A stretch of 64,000 bases of DNA, taken from assembly GCF_018688095.1 (NCBI RefSeq), contig NZ_CP061311.1:556861-620860 (forward strand), written 5' to 3'. Positions within the stretch are counted from its first letter, which is position 1, and each line of letters starts with the position of its first letter. This stretch comes from Polynucleobacter sp. AP-Titi-500A-B4. GTDB lineage: Bacteria; Pseudomonadota; Gammaproteobacteria; Burkholderiales; Burkholderiaceae. Made by a program: the position numbers and the translations under genes. Shown here in pieces: positions 49,670 through 58,922 of this stretch. The notes beneath the pieces are model-generated. The model had not been told where the DNA came from. It saw nothing but the letters and a program-made list of their open reading frames with translations, and made no database searches.

Positions 49670-51144
49670 ATGACCTACTAAGCCTATTTTTAAGACATAC
49701 CTTCGAGCTCAATCTAAATTGGCTTCTGCTGGTTCATTTTCTCTTAGTCACTTACTTTATCGGTGTCATTATTTCAGTCAGGCGGCCAGTAGGCGTTGCC
49801 TTTGCCTGGATTTTTATTGTGATGACTTTCCCGGTATTGGGAATCAGCTTATATGTACTCATTGGTGAGCGTCCAGTTGGTCGTAAGTTAACGCGAAAAA
49901 TTACCCGCATGAATCGCGAATACGAAAAGATCACTGAGGGTATGCGAATGATGTATGCAGGGGATAAGCTGAAGCTACCAATTGAGGCCCGCTCATTTAG
50001 TCTTTTGGCAGAATCGAATAATGGCACGCCTGTAGTCGCTGGAAATCAGATCGAGTTGCATACGAATTCATTACAAATTCTGCAGCTCTTTATTGATGAG
50101 ATTAACCAGGCAAAAGAAAGTCTCCATCTTGAATTCTATATTTGGGCCTTAGGTGGTGATGCTGACCGAGTCGGAGAGGCATTAATCGCCGCCTCTAAGC
50201 GCGCGGTTGCTTGCCGTGTTTTATTGGACTCTTTGGGAAGTAAAGATTGGTTTAAGTCTAAATGGCCAGCTCGCTTTCGGAATGCAGGAATCGAGGTGAC
50301 GGAAGCATTGCCTATTCAGATTGGTAGATTTCAATTTCGCCGTGCCGATTTGCGTTTGCATCGAAAAATATTTGTCATCGATAACTCCATCGTATGGACT
50401 GGTAGCATGAATTTAGTTGATCCACGCACATTCAAGCAAGATTCGGGAGTGGGTGAGTGGGTAGATGCGATGGTTCGAGTTGAGGGCCCTGTGGCAGCAC
50501 AATTTGAGCTGACATTCGCTTTTGATTGGAGTGTTGATAACCCTAAGATTACCCATTTCAGAGATCAGAAGTCTCCAATAGCACCTTGCGAGGGTGGAGT
50601 GATTGCACAGGAACTTGCATCTGGCCCAGTATATCGGGATGATATTTTGTACCAAGTGATGTTGTCAGCGATTATTGATGCCCAAGAAGAGTTGACAATC
50701 ACTACGCCATACTTTGGTCCAGATGATGGATTAATGCAAGCACTGATGTCGACTGCTAGACGTGGGGTGAAGGTAACCCTGATTGTGCCCAAATTGAATG
50801 ATTCAAAGTTGGTCGCCTGGAGCAGTAAGAGTTATTACGAGGATCTCCTGAATTCAGGGGTGCATATTGCCGAGTTTCACGGTGGTCTTTTGCACACTAA
50901 GAGTTTGCTAGTGGATAAAAAAGCAGCCATTTTCGGTTCAGTCAATTTTGACCAACGTAGCCTACGACTGAATTTTGAAATTAGTCTGATTGTGTACAAC
51001 ATCGATTTTGCTCTGAAGCTTCAAGCTTTGATCGAGTCATATTTAGCGCAGTCTGATTACATTGATCCAACGGTATGGTCAAAGCGCCCACGTTGGCAGC
51101 ACTACCTAGAAAACGCTGCCCACCTTACATCACCGTTACTTTAA
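49666..51144 (+). CDS. Cardiolipin synthase-like phospholipase D family protein
   Basis: The 492-residue protein has two N-terminal membrane helices (LLLVHFLLVTYFIGVII and VAFAWIFIVMTFPVLGISLY), then two PLD domains with HKD motifs LHRKIFVIDNSIVWTGSMN and LHTKSLLVDKKAAIFGSVN. This is the architecture of Cls enzymes, which make cardiolipin from two phosphatidylglycerols. The start at 49666 overlaps the EEP gene; a longer frame to 49615 lies inside it. The end overlaps the convergent CoA-transferase by 4 bases. Confidence 0.92.
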   Translation: MNDLLSLFLRHTFELNLNWLLLVHFLLVTYFIGVIISVRRPVGVAFAWIFIVMTFPVLGISLYVLIGERPVGRKLTRKITRMNREYEKITEGMRMMYAGDKLKLPIEARSFSLLAESNNGTPVVAGNQIELHTNSLQILQLFIDEINQAKESLHLEFYIWALGGDADRVGEALIAASKRAVACRVLLDSLGSKDWFKSKWPARFRNAGIEVTEALPIQIGRFQFRRADLRLHRKIFVIDNSIVWTGSMNLVDPRTFKQDSGVGEWVDAMVRVEGPVAAQFELTFAFDWSVDNPKITHFRDQKSPIAPCEGGVIAQELASGPVYRDDILYQVMLSAIIDAQEELTITTPYFGPDDGLMQALMSTARRGVKVTLIVPKLNDSKLVAWSSKSYYEDLLNSGVHIAEFHGGLLHTKSLLVDKKAAIFGSVNFDQRSLRLNFEISLIVYNIDFALKLQALIESYLAQSDYIDPTVWSKRPRWQHYLENAAHLTSPLL

Positions 51145-52325
51145 ATCGCTCCGCTTGCGCGCATATTGGCGATTTCGGTTTCAGCTAAGCCGAGCTCTTT
51201 TAAGATGGCGTCGGTATGCTGACCTACAGATGGAATCGGGTCCATCCGATATTCATAGCTGTCATTAAGGCCTGGAGGAAGTAGGGCAGCAATCTGACCA
51301 TTCGGGGTGCCAACTTCCGTCCAGCGCTTACGGGCTTTTAATTGCTCGTGCTTCCACAAGCCTTCCATATCATTCAGATGGGCGTTTGCTATCTGCGCCT
51401 TCTCTAAGCGCGCAATGAGTTGCTCCGAGGTGAGCTTGCTAAAACAAGTATTGATAATCTCTAGTAGTTCAGCGCGCTTTTCATTGCGTTTAAAATTTTT
51501 GTCAAAGCGCTCGTCTTTGGCGAGCACGGGATTTTCGAGAACGATTTCACAGAACTGAACCCACTCACGTTCGTTTTGCAGGCCGAGCATGACAGTTTTG
51601 CCATCCCCTGCCTTAAAAGGCCCGTAAGGGTAAATGGTGGCATGCGAAGCACCATTTCTGGAAGGTGGGTTAGCACCCTTGTAGGCGTAATACATTGGAA
51701 AACTCATCCATTCACTCAAGGCTTCCAGCATCGAGATATCAATGACGGTGCCTTTGCCGGTTTTGCCTCTTTGTAATAGAGCTGCCAGGATATTGGTATA
51801 GGCATACATGCCTGCTGCAATATCTGCAATGGAGTTACCCGCTTTGCTCGGGGTCTCAGGCGTACCGGTGATCGACAGAAAGCCTGCCTCACTCTGAATT
51901 AATAGGTCATACGCTTTTTTATCGCGATAGGGACCATCATTACCGTAACCGGAGATCGCGCAGAGAATCAAACCAGGGTTATCTTTTTGTAAAGCCTCAG
52001 CGGTTAATCCCATGCGTGCTGCTGCACCGGGAGCCAAATTTTGAATAAAGACATCGGCAGTCTTTAATAGATTTTTTAAGACTGCGATTGCTGATTCTTG
52101 CTTGAGATCAAGTGTCAAACTTTCTTTAGAGCGATTGACCCAAACAAAGTGGGAAGAGAGGCCATCTACTTGTGTGTCATATCCCCTAGCAAAGTCACCG
52201 TCTCCAGGGCGTTCAATCTTAATAATGCGTGCACCTAAGTCAGCCAGCTGACGCGTGCAGAATGGCGCTGCAATCACATGCTCTAGGGCGATAACAGTAA
52301 TTCCATCTAAGGGACGAACGCTCAT
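51141..52325 (-). CDS. Family III CoA-transferase (CaiB/BaiF type), second copy
   Basis: The 394-residue protein has LDGITVIALEHVIAAPFCTR, the family III start, ISGYGNDGPYRDKKAYDLL, and GNSIADIAAGMYAYTNI with the likely catalytic Asp. It differs strongly from the family member at 9.1 kb and probably uses another acid. The ATG at 52325 is preferred to a TTG two codons up because the TAGG ribosome site fits it better. The acyl-CoA dehydrogenase gene upstream (30 bases) is the probable partner. Confidence 0.88.
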   Translation of the reverse strand: MSVRPLDGITVIALEHVIAAPFCTRQLADLGARIIKIERPGDGDFARGYDTQVDGLSSHFVWVNRSKESLTLDLKQESAIAVLKNLLKTADVFIQNLAPGAAARMGLTAEALQKDNPGLILCAISGYGNDGPYRDKKAYDLLIQSEAGFLSITGTPETPSKAGNSIADIAAGMYAYTNILAALLQRGKTGKGTVIDISMLEALSEWMSFPMYYAYKGANPPSRNGASHATIYPYGPFKAGDGKTVMLGLQNEREWVQFCEIVLENPVLAKDERFDKNFKRNEKRAELLEIINTCFSKLTSEQLIARLEKAQIANAHLNDMEGLWKHEQLKARKRWTEVGTPNGQIAALLPPGLNDSYEYRMDPIPSVGQHTDAILKELGLAETEIANMRASGAI

Positions 52326-52355
52326 ATTCAATGCCTAATCAAAAAATCAGAGTAA

Positions 52356-53525
52356 TCAGAAAGATCTTGGTAGGCCAAGAACATGCTCAGCAATATAGGA
52401 GTAGATCAAGTTTGTGGAGATTGGTGCGACTTGATACAAGCGAGTCTCTCTGAACTTACGTTCTACGTCATATTCATTTGCAAAACCAAATCCACCGTGT
52501 GTCTGTAGGCATACGTTTGCTGCTTCCCAAGATGCCTTGGCTGCTAAATACTTTGCCATGTTGGCTTCGGGACCACAGGGCTGGTGGTTATCAAATAACT
52601 CGCAAGCCTTAAAGCGCATCAAATTCGCCGCCTCTGTTTCGATATAGCTGTCAGCAATCGGAAATTGAATCCCTTGATTTTTACCGATAGGGCGATCAAA
52701 TACTACGCGGTCATTGGCATAGCGACGAGCACGATCGATGAACCAATAGGCATCACCGATACACTCGGCAGCAATGAGAACGCGTTCAGCATTGAGGCCA
52801 TCAAGAATGTACTTAAAGCCTTGGCTTTCGACGCCTATAAGATTCTCAGCAGGAATTTCTAGGTTATCGAAGAAAACTTCATTGGTTTCATGGTTGACCA
52901 TATTGGCGATAGGGCGCACTTCCATCCCATTACCAATAGCATCTTTAAGGTTGACGATAAAAATCGACATTCCTTCAGATTTGCGCTGAACTTCACTGAT
53001 GGGGGTAGTGCGCGCCAAGAGAATCATCAAATCAGAGTGCTGAATACGAGAGATCCAAACCTTCTGACCATTGACAACATACTTGTCACCTTTTTTCACT
53101 GCGGTGGTTTTGAGTTTAGTGGTATCGGTACCCGTAGTCGGTTCTGTGACAGCCATACTTTGTAAGCGTAATTCGCCAGTGGCAATCTTAGGTAAGTACA
53201 TTTTCTTCTGTGCTTCAGAGCCGTGGCGAAGAAGGGTGCCCATGTTGTACATCTGACCATGGCATGAACCAGAATTGCCGCCAGAAAAATTAATCTCTTC
53301 CATGATGACGGATGCTTCTGCTAGCCCTAATCCTGAGCCACCATATTCTTCTGGAATCAGGGCTGCCAACCAACCAGCTTCAGTCATTGCTTTTACAAAA
53401 GCTTCTGGATAGCCACGTTCGTGGTCAATCTTTTGCCAATAGGCTGAGTCAAAGCTTTTGCAGAGGTCGCGCAAGGCTTCACGCATGTCTTGATATTGAT
53501 CAGGTTTGGGAATAGGGTGATTCAT
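52356..53525 (-). CDS. Acyl-CoA dehydrogenase family protein
   Basis: The 389-residue FAD enzyme has the dehydrogenase N-terminal helical domain (to about 120), the FAD loop LQSMAVTEPTTGTDTTKLKT, and the C-terminal domain with LQTHGGFGFANEYDVERKFR. It oxidises an acyl-CoA at alpha-beta carbons or acts in a related reaction such as glutaryl-, crotonobetainyl- or dicarboxyl-CoA metabolism. Pairing with a CaiB-type CoA-transferase suggests the substrate is activated by CoA transfer first. Confidence 0.9.
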   Translation of the reverse strand: MNHPIPKPDQYQDMREALRDLCKSFDSAYWQKIDHERGYPEAFVKAMTEAGWLAALIPEEYGGSGLGLAEASVIMEEINFSGGNSGSCHGQMYNMGTLLRHGSEAQKKMYLPKIATGELRLQSMAVTEPTTGTDTTKLKTTAVKKGDKYVVNGQKVWISRIQHSDLMILLARTTPISEVQRKSEGMSIFIVNLKDAIGNGMEVRPIANMVNHETNEVFFDNLEIPAENLIGVESQGFKYILDGLNAERVLIAAECIGDAYWFIDRARRYANDRVVFDRPIGKNQGIQFPIADSYIETEAANLMRFKACELFDNHQPCGPEANMAKYLAAKASWEAANVCLQTHGGFGFANEYDVERKFRETRLYQVAPISTNLIYSYIAEHVLGLPRSF

Positions 53526-53671
53526 GAATGTCTCGTTTTATATAAGTGATGATGCTTTTGCTACAAGGCATTAGTTTAAGCAAGATTTGAAAATCTTGGA
53601 GAATCCATAAAACAGGGCAAAATAGGCTATAGGGGGTTAATTCAATCCCGCAGAAGTGATCAATAAGGGGT

Positions 53672-54184
53672 ATGCGTTTTATGGAGCACGCACTTGCGCA
53701 TTTTTTTGGATGGTTTGGTATGCCCTCAGTGGGCTTACCCGCAGTGTTCATTAGCGCCTTTGTTTCAGCAACCCTACTACCGGTTGGTTCTGAGCCGATC
53801 CTGTTTGGTTACATCACACTCAATCCTCATTTGTATTGGATGGCGATATTAGTAGCTACCGTTGGAAATACTTTAGGGGGTATGTTTGATTGGTGGCTCG
53901 GCTCACTTGCGCGCAGAGGGATTAAATCGATTGCTGAACCGACAGATAGCCGTGTGAAGAAATGGCTGGGAGATCATGGACCAAAGATGTTATTACTCTC
54001 TTGGCTACCTGGTTTTGGCGATCCCTTGTGTCTGGCTGCAGGATGGCTCAAATTACCTTGGAAGTCTTGCCTGATTTATATGTTCATTGGCAAGTTACTG
54101 CGCTATCTGACCTTAACCTGGTTACTGACCTTGGTACCAGATAGTTATTGGCACCAGTTAGGCCATTGGTTGCATCTCATTTAA
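53672..54184 (+). CDS. YqaA/DedA-like SNARE-associated membrane protein
   Basis: The 170-residue protein has four to five hydrophobic segments. AFVSATLLPVGSEPILFGY and VGNTLGGMFDWWLG match the YqaA subfamily of DedA-type proteins, and LLLSWLPGFGDPLCLAAGWL the later family motif. Function is unproven; a role in membrane lipid scrambling or integrity is suspected. A second ATG at 53681 is possible; AAGGGG at 53665-53670 serves the first poorly and the second well. It lies alone on the plus strand between minus-strand genes. Confidence 0.85.
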   Translation: MRFMEHALAHFFGWFGMPSVGLPAVFISAFVSATLLPVGSEPILFGYITLNPHLYWMAILVATVGNTLGGMFDWWLGSLARRGIKSIAEPTDSRVKKWLGDHGPKMLLLSWLPGFGDPLCLAAGWLKLPWKSCLIYMFIGKLLRYLTLTWLLTLVPDSYWHQLGHWLHLI

Positions 54185-54195
54185 CCTCTACAACA

Positions 54196-54900
54196 CTAGA
54201 CAGCGCAATACTTTTGTTGAATCTCGTCGTTGTTCAGGAGATTCTGAGCAGTGTCATGAAACACAATCTCGCCTTGATCTAGGATGTAGGCTCGATCAGA
54301 AATCTTTAAAGCTTGCTGAACATTTTGTTCAACTAACAGAATCGTTAAACCTTGTTGCTTCAGCTTTGCAAAGAGTTCAAACATCTCTTCTACCAACACC
54401 GGCATGATCCCTTCAGAAGGTTCATCTAGCAAAATCACCTTTGGTTTGGCAATCATGGCGCGAGCAATCGCAAGCATCTGCTGCTCTCCGCCAGACATGG
54501 ATGTGCCATCTTGCTCAAGACGCTCTTTGAGTCTTGGGAAGGTCTCAGCGATTTCGTCTACTAAGGCACTCATCTCACCACGATTTTTTTGAGCAATGAC
54601 GCCTAACTCTAGATTTTCTTTAACGGTCAGACCTGGAACAATGCGGCGGTCTTCTGGAACATAGGCAAGGCCCAAATGAAAGCGCTCATGCGCAGGTAGA
54701 TCTAAAAAGGAGGTACCATCAATGGACGCCTTGCCTTGACGCTTAGAGAGTAGACCCATTAGAGAGCGTAAGGTAGTGGTCTTACCAGCGCCATTGCGCC
54801 CCATCAAAGTCACAATCTCTCCTTTATTCACTTCAAGAGAGATGCCTTGCAAAACGTGGCTACGGTCATACCAGGCGTTTAAGTTTTCAATACGCAACAT
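54196..54900 (-). CDS. livF: Branched-chain amino acid-type ABC transporter ATP-binding protein LivF
   Basis: The 234-residue ATPase has Walker A LMGRNGAGKTTTLRSLMG, the signature SMSGGEQQMLAIARAM and Walker B KVILLDEPSEGI. This LivF form is the last gene in a minus-strand livK-H-M-G-F set, 13 bases after livG. The system may import an amino acid, urea, amide or aromatic acid; the gene set alone does not tell. Confidence 0.92.
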   Translation of the reverse strand: MLRIENLNAWYDRSHVLQGISLEVNKGEIVTLMGRNGAGKTTTLRSLMGLLSKRQGKASIDGTSFLDLPAHERFHLGLAYVPEDRRIVPGLTVKENLELGVIAQKNRGEMSALVDEIAETFPRLKERLEQDGTSMSGGEQQMLAIARAMIAKPKVILLDEPSEGIMPVLVEEMFELFAKLKQQGLTILLVEQNVQQALKISDRAYILDQGEIVFHDTAQNLLNNDEIQQKYCAV

Positions 54901-54913
54901 AAAGAGCTTTCAA

Positions 54914-55669
54914 TTAACCTTGACCAAGGTACACACGACGTACCTCAGCATTATTTTGGATTTCTTCTGGTGTGCCCTCGGCCAAGAACTCGCCATGATG
55001 CAAGACGATGATGCGCTTGCATAAGCCCATAATCAGTTTCATCTTGTGCTCAACCAAAATCACAGTACGCTCACTAGCCAGCGTGCGGATGAGATCCATC
55101 ATGACCAAGGTCTCTTCGGGAGACATCCCTGCGGTAGGTTCATCCAAGAGGAGAAGACTGGGATTACAAGCCAGTGCCATCGCAATCTCTAGGGCGCGCT
55201 GTTGCCCGTGAGCCAGATCGCCGGTTTTCTTATTGCGCAGATGTTCTAAGTTCACGCGGCGGAGAACTTGATCGGCAATCTCAATTGGACCTGGATAGCT
55301 TTGAGCATTGCGCAGAAAGTTATAGCGGGCAGTTTCCATCTGTGCAGCCACGCGGACATTTTCATGAACAGATAGTTGCTTAAAGACGTTGGTGATCTGA
55401 AAGCTCTTGGAAATACCAACGCGAGCAAACTCATGCTGCTGCATGCCGGTAATATCTTTGCCGTTAAAGAGGATTTGTCCGCTAGTCGGAGGAAATGCGC
55501 CACTTAAGACATTAAAGAAGGTGCTCTTGCCTGCGCCATTAGGTCCAATAATGGCCGTTAAGGTTCCAGGCATAAAGCTAGTGGAAACATTTTGCAGCGC
55601 TTTGAACTTGCCAAAACTCTTACTGACGTTGCGAGCTTCAAGGATGGGGGTAGTCGTTGTGCTATTCAT
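54914..55669 (-). CDS. livG: Branched-chain amino acid-type ABC transporter ATP-binding protein LivG
   Basis: The 251-residue ATPase has Walker A IIGPNGAGKSTFFNVLSG, the signature DLAHGQQRALEIAMALA and Walker B PSLLLLDEPTAGMSPEE. The longer helical insert and the LVEHKMKLIMGLCKRIIVLH end are typical of LivG. Its ATG overlaps the livM stop by one base, so the pair is coupled. Confidence 0.92.
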   Translation of the reverse strand: MNSTTTTPILEARNVSKSFGKFKALQNVSTSFMPGTLTAIIGPNGAGKSTFFNVLSGAFPPTSGQILFNGKDITGMQQHEFARVGISKSFQITNVFKQLSVHENVRVAAQMETARYNFLRNAQSYPGPIEIADQVLRRVNLEHLRNKKTGDLAHGQQRALEIAMALACNPSLLLLDEPTAGMSPEETLVMMDLIRTLASERTVILVEHKMKLIMGLCKRIIVLHHGEFLAEGTPEEIQNNAEVRRVYLGQG

Positions 55670-56628
55670 TATTTCGAATCCTGATGAATTTGTAGCTTGC
55701 TCAGAATAGTTCCCCAGATGCCTTTAGGGAAGAACAACACAAAGAACATAAATATCAAACCAATCACTGCCATCCAGTGTTTTGTGAAGGTAGTAACTAC
55801 GTCTTCGAGGTAGAGCATGACCGCGGCACCTACAAACGGACCAAAGAAGGTGCCCATGCCACCCAAAATACTCATCATCACCGCTTGGCCGGATTGTAGA
55901 TAGTGCAAGGAATCGATGGGAACAATAGAAAGGTGAAGGGCGCGTAATGAACCAGCTAAACCACAAATTGCAGCCGACAAGACAAATACCAGCAACTTAG
56001 TCTTGGCAACATCAAAGCCACAAGCTGCTGCGCGCTTCTCGTTTTCCCGAATCGCTTCCATCACTGCTCCCAGTGGCGAATTGAGAATGCGAGAGATCAA
56101 CCAAATGGCAATGACTACAAAGAACAAGATGATGTAGTACTTCACCATCGGATTAAGGAAGTCGACGGGGACACCAAAGATATTGAATGTGTCGACACGC
56201 ACGCCGCGTAAACCATTTTCACCGCCAGTCAGACTTTCGGCTTTGTAAAAGATGTAATAGATAATTTGACCAAGCGCTAAGGTCACCATCGAGAAATAAA
56301 TTCCTCGGGTGCGGATCGCTAAGAAGCCCATGATTAATCCGCCGATGGCGGCGCCAATCACGCCAATCAAAATCGCAGTCCCCCATCCTAAGCCGTAGTG
56401 AACGATGCCAATCCCTGTAAGGTAACTACCGATGCCTAAGAAGGCAGCATGACCGAAAGAGAGGAGCCCCATATATCCAAACAGCAGGTTGAAGCCCATG
56501 GCAAATAATCCGAAGATCAGGATATTAATTGCCAATGCCTCGTACGGCATGATGAAGGGGAAGATTGCTAAGAATAGGGTGCTCGCTAAAACGCGATGAC
56601 GAGCAATGAGTTGGAACAATGAATTCAT
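55669..56628 (-). CDS. livM: Branched-chain amino acid-type ABC transporter permease LivM
   Basis: The 319-residue permease has about nine membrane helices. GLFAMGFNLLFGYMGLLSFG is the N-terminal LivM motif and AIRENEKRAAACGFDVAKTK the cytoplasmic loop that meets the ATPases. It begins 14 bases after livH and overlaps livG. Confidence 0.92.
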   Translation of the reverse strand: MNSLFQLIARHRVLASTLFLAIFPFIMPYEALAINILIFGLFAMGFNLLFGYMGLLSFGHAAFLGIGSYLTGIGIVHYGLGWGTAILIGVIGAAIGGLIMGFLAIRTRGIYFSMVTLALGQIIYYIFYKAESLTGGENGLRGVRVDTFNIFGVPVDFLNPMVKYYIILFFVVIAIWLISRILNSPLGAVMEAIRENEKRAAACGFDVAKTKLLVFVLSAAICGLAGSLRALHLSIVPIDSLHYLQSGQAVMMSILGGMGTFFGPFVGAAVMLYLEDVVTTFTKHWMAVIGLIFMFFVLFFPKGIWGTILSKLQIHQDSK

Positions 56629-56642
56629 ATATTTACGAGGCT

Positions 56643-57527
56643 TTAGCCCATCGCCCCCGCTTTACCAAATAGACCTTGTGGGCGAATCAATAAGACCACC
56701 GCCATCAATATAAAAATTGATAGCTCAGCGAGGTCTGGAAAAAATAGAGAGGTCATGCTGTAAACCACGCCAACCAATAATCCAGCAACGACTGCGCCAA
56801 CCGGCGAGCCCATACCGCCAACCACGGTCACTACAAATGATTCAGCCAAAATTGGAATGCCCATTTCTGGGTTTACTGAGCGAGTTGGTGATGCCAGGAT
56901 GCCGGATAAGCCCGCGATAGCGCATCCCAAACCAAAGACTAAGAGCCAAACTTTGGCAATATCAACACCAAGCACTTTCACAATTTCTTGATCAGCAGCG
57001 CCCGCTTTAATAATGAGACCATAACGGGTCTTTTGAATAAAGAACCAAACGCCAAGAATAATGAGTGCCGTTGCTGCAATTAAGAAGAGTCTGTATTTAG
57101 GAAAGAAACCAATGCCAACATTGACGGTGCCAGTTAGGCCGTCTGGAGTAATCGATGGCAAACCCTCAATGCCAAATGTCACGCGCATTACTTCAATCAA
57201 TACATATGACAAGCCAAAGGTGAGTAGAAGGGGGTAATCTAGTCCACGACCATATAGCGGTCTTACTAAGAAACGCTCGGTAATTAAGCCAAGGCATCCA
57301 GTCAGTAGGGGTGTCAAGATCAAGCTAAACCAGAAGTTACCAGTCACGCCTAAGAAGTACACGCCTAAGAAAGCGCCCACCATAAAAAAGGCGCCATGAG
57401 CAAAGTTCACTACATTAAGCATGCCAAAAATGAGGCATAAACCCAGTGCTAAAAGGGCATAAATACTACCGAGGGCAATACCTGTCAGTAGTTGCATGCA
57501 TAAAAGTTCAAATGTAAGGCCGGTCAT
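56643..57527 (-). CDS. livH: Branched-chain amino acid-type ABC transporter permease LivH
   Basis: The 294-residue permease has eight or so membrane helices. LLTGIALGSIYALLALGLCL, MLNVVNFAHGAFFMVGAFLG and GGMGSPVGAVVAGLLVGVV are typical LivH motifs. Between livK and this gene lie two hairpins, one of them a good terminator, so the permease and ATPase genes are probably expressed less than the binding protein. Confidence 0.92.
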   Translation of the reverse strand: MTGLTFELLCMQLLTGIALGSIYALLALGLCLIFGMLNVVNFAHGAFFMVGAFLGVYFLGVTGNFWFSLILTPLLTGCLGLITERFLVRPLYGRGLDYPLLLTFGLSYVLIEVMRVTFGIEGLPSITPDGLTGTVNVGIGFFPKYRLFLIAATALIILGVWFFIQKTRYGLIIKAGAADQEIVKVLGVDIAKVWLLVFGLGCAIAGLSGILASPTRSVNPEMGIPILAESFVVTVVGGMGSPVGAVVAGLLVGVVYSMTSLFFPDLAELSIFILMAVVLLIRPQGLFGKAGAMG

Positions 57528-57539
57528 ATATGTACTCAG

Positions 57540-57574
57540 AAAAACTCCCCTAGACCATCAGGTGCAAGGGGAGT
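57540..57574 (-). terminator. Intrinsic terminator between livK and livH
   Basis: Read on the minus strand, ACTCCCCT and AGGGGAGT (57567-57574 and 57544-57551) form an 8-bp perfect stem with a 15-base loop, followed by a T run (57540-57544 as A on the plus strand). It sits 13 bases before the livH start codon and should lower read-through from livK. Confidence 0.72.
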
Positions 57575-57577
57575 AAT

Positions 57578-57604
57578 TCAGGGAAGATCAAATGATCCCC
57601 CTGA
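57578..57604 (-). other. Hairpin just after livK
   Basis: TCAGGG and CCCTGA arms close an inner GATCA/TGATC pair, giving an imperfect long stem 8 bases after the livK stop. With no T-run behind it, it is more likely to protect the livK mRNA 3' end than to terminate. Confidence 0.5.
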
Positions 57605-57612
57605 TTTTGGTA

Positions 57613-58848
57613 TTAGGCTTTGTGGCCTAGCTCTGCGCAAGAGCGCATGTTCTTCTCAGTAGTAGGTTCAATGGTCAGAATATTGAAGACGTCGTATTTA
57701 TCTTTCATATTCTTAGATTTGGACTCTACGATGATGACTGTTTGAACAGCTTGGTGGTCGCATTTGCGATAGTACTCAGGACCTTTGTACCAATCGTACT
57801 TCAGGTTTTCCATTGCAGTAATCACCTTTGTAGTATCCGTGGACTTAGCAATTTTGACGGAAGCTAGCACGCTTTTAACGCCAGCATATCCTAGTGCGCC
57901 GTAGTCTGAAGGTACTGAGCCGTTATACATTTTTCGGAAAGCATCATTAAATGTTTTTGCAGTTGGAATACGATCTTCAAGACCCCAGTAGTAGGAAGTG
58001 CCGCCAATGATGCCCTCGAACGCCTCAGGACCACCAGCAAGACGTGCTGTGTAGAGGAGTACAGGTGTAACAATCTTCATGCTAGATTTAAGACCAAAGT
58101 CAGTACATTGTTTTGCAGAATTGACGAGGTCACGACCGAAGTTGCACAGCACCAAAATATCTGGGTTTAATGCTTTGATACGTGGCAAGAAAGCGGAGTA
58201 ATCAGATGTGCCTAGTGGATGACGGATATCAGCCAATGTAGTGGCACCCATTTCTTTGCCAGCACGCTCAAATGCACGCACCATTTCATGGCCATAGGCG
58301 TAGTCTGCAGTGAGGAAGACAATCTTTTTGCCAAAGCGTGGAATAGAGTAGCGCGCTAATGCGCCGGCTGTCATTGTTGGGTTTAAGGCCTCATGGAAGG
58401 TATATACGCTCCAGTCCTTTACTTCATTAATTGCATCCGATTGACTGATTGAGTTGAAGAGTACTTTGCGTTCTTTGCAAACTGCATTGATGGAGAGTTG
58501 TGTTGCTGCAGATAGTGAGCCAACTACATAGTTCACCTTATCTTTTTCAATCAACTCTAAAGTACGAGTTGCAGCCTCACCGGGATTGAGCTTGTCATCG
58601 CGAACCAATAACTCTGCTTTACGACCATTAAATCCGCCGGCATCATTAAATTCTTTAATGGCCAACTCAGCAGCTTTTACTTGGTCTTGAGCTTCTGCGG
58701 AAAACGGTCCAGTGAGCGGCACTGGAAAGCCGATCTTAATCGTATCGGCTTGCGCATTTGCAACATTTAACCAAAGTGGGGTGCTTGCTGCAGCAGCGCC
58801 ACCAATCAACATCTTTCTTCTAGTTTGATTCGTTACTTTTTGTTTCAT
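57613..58848 (-). CDS. livK: ABC transporter substrate-binding protein (LivK-type), Tat-like signal
   Basis: The 411-residue type I periplasmic binding protein has TRRKMLIGGAAAASTP, a twin-arginine-like signal, with cleavage near NVANA/QA. The mature part starts IKIGFPVPLTGPFSAEAQ and contains VYTFHEALNPTMTAGALA and FLTADYAYGHEMVRAFERAG. The ATG at 58848 has an ideal GGAGGAGA upstream; the frame goes on to 58902 without one. Aromatic-acid, amide and amino-acid binders all share this fold; the neighbouring oxygenase genes favour an aromatic or heterocyclic ligand. Confidence 0.9.
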   Translation of the reverse strand: MKQKVTNQTRRKMLIGGAAAASTPLWLNVANAQADTIKIGFPVPLTGPFSAEAQDQVKAAELAIKEFNDAGGFNGRKAELLVRDDKLNPGEAATRTLELIEKDKVNYVVGSLSAATQLSINAVCKERKVLFNSISQSDAINEVKDWSVYTFHEALNPTMTAGALARYSIPRFGKKIVFLTADYAYGHEMVRAFERAGKEMGATTLADIRHPLGTSDYSAFLPRIKALNPDILVLCNFGRDLVNSAKQCTDFGLKSSMKIVTPVLLYTARLAGGPEAFEGIIGGTSYYWGLEDRIPTAKTFNDAFRKMYNGSVPSDYGALGYAGVKSVLASVKIAKSTDTTKVITAMENLKYDWYKGPEYYRKCDHQAVQTVIIVESKSKNMKDKYDVFNILTIEPTTEKNMRSCAELGHKA

Positions 58849-58873
58849 GGTTGTCTCCTCCATATAAAACTTG

Positions 58874-58902
58874 TTTAAATAAGAATACTTTTTGTTTGTC
58901 AA
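58874..58902 (-). promoter_or_regulatory. Sigma70-type promoter for livK
   Basis: On the minus strand a perfect TTGACA (58897-58902) lies 17 bases before TTTAAA (58874-58879), which matches TATAAT at 4 of 6. The start of transcription would fall about 18 bases before the livK start, leaving room for the GGAGGAGA ribosome site. So livK can be transcribed apart from the FAD monooxygenase gene 74 bases upstream. Confidence 0.55.
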
Positions 58903-58922
58903 ATCTTAACTGAATGCGCCTT

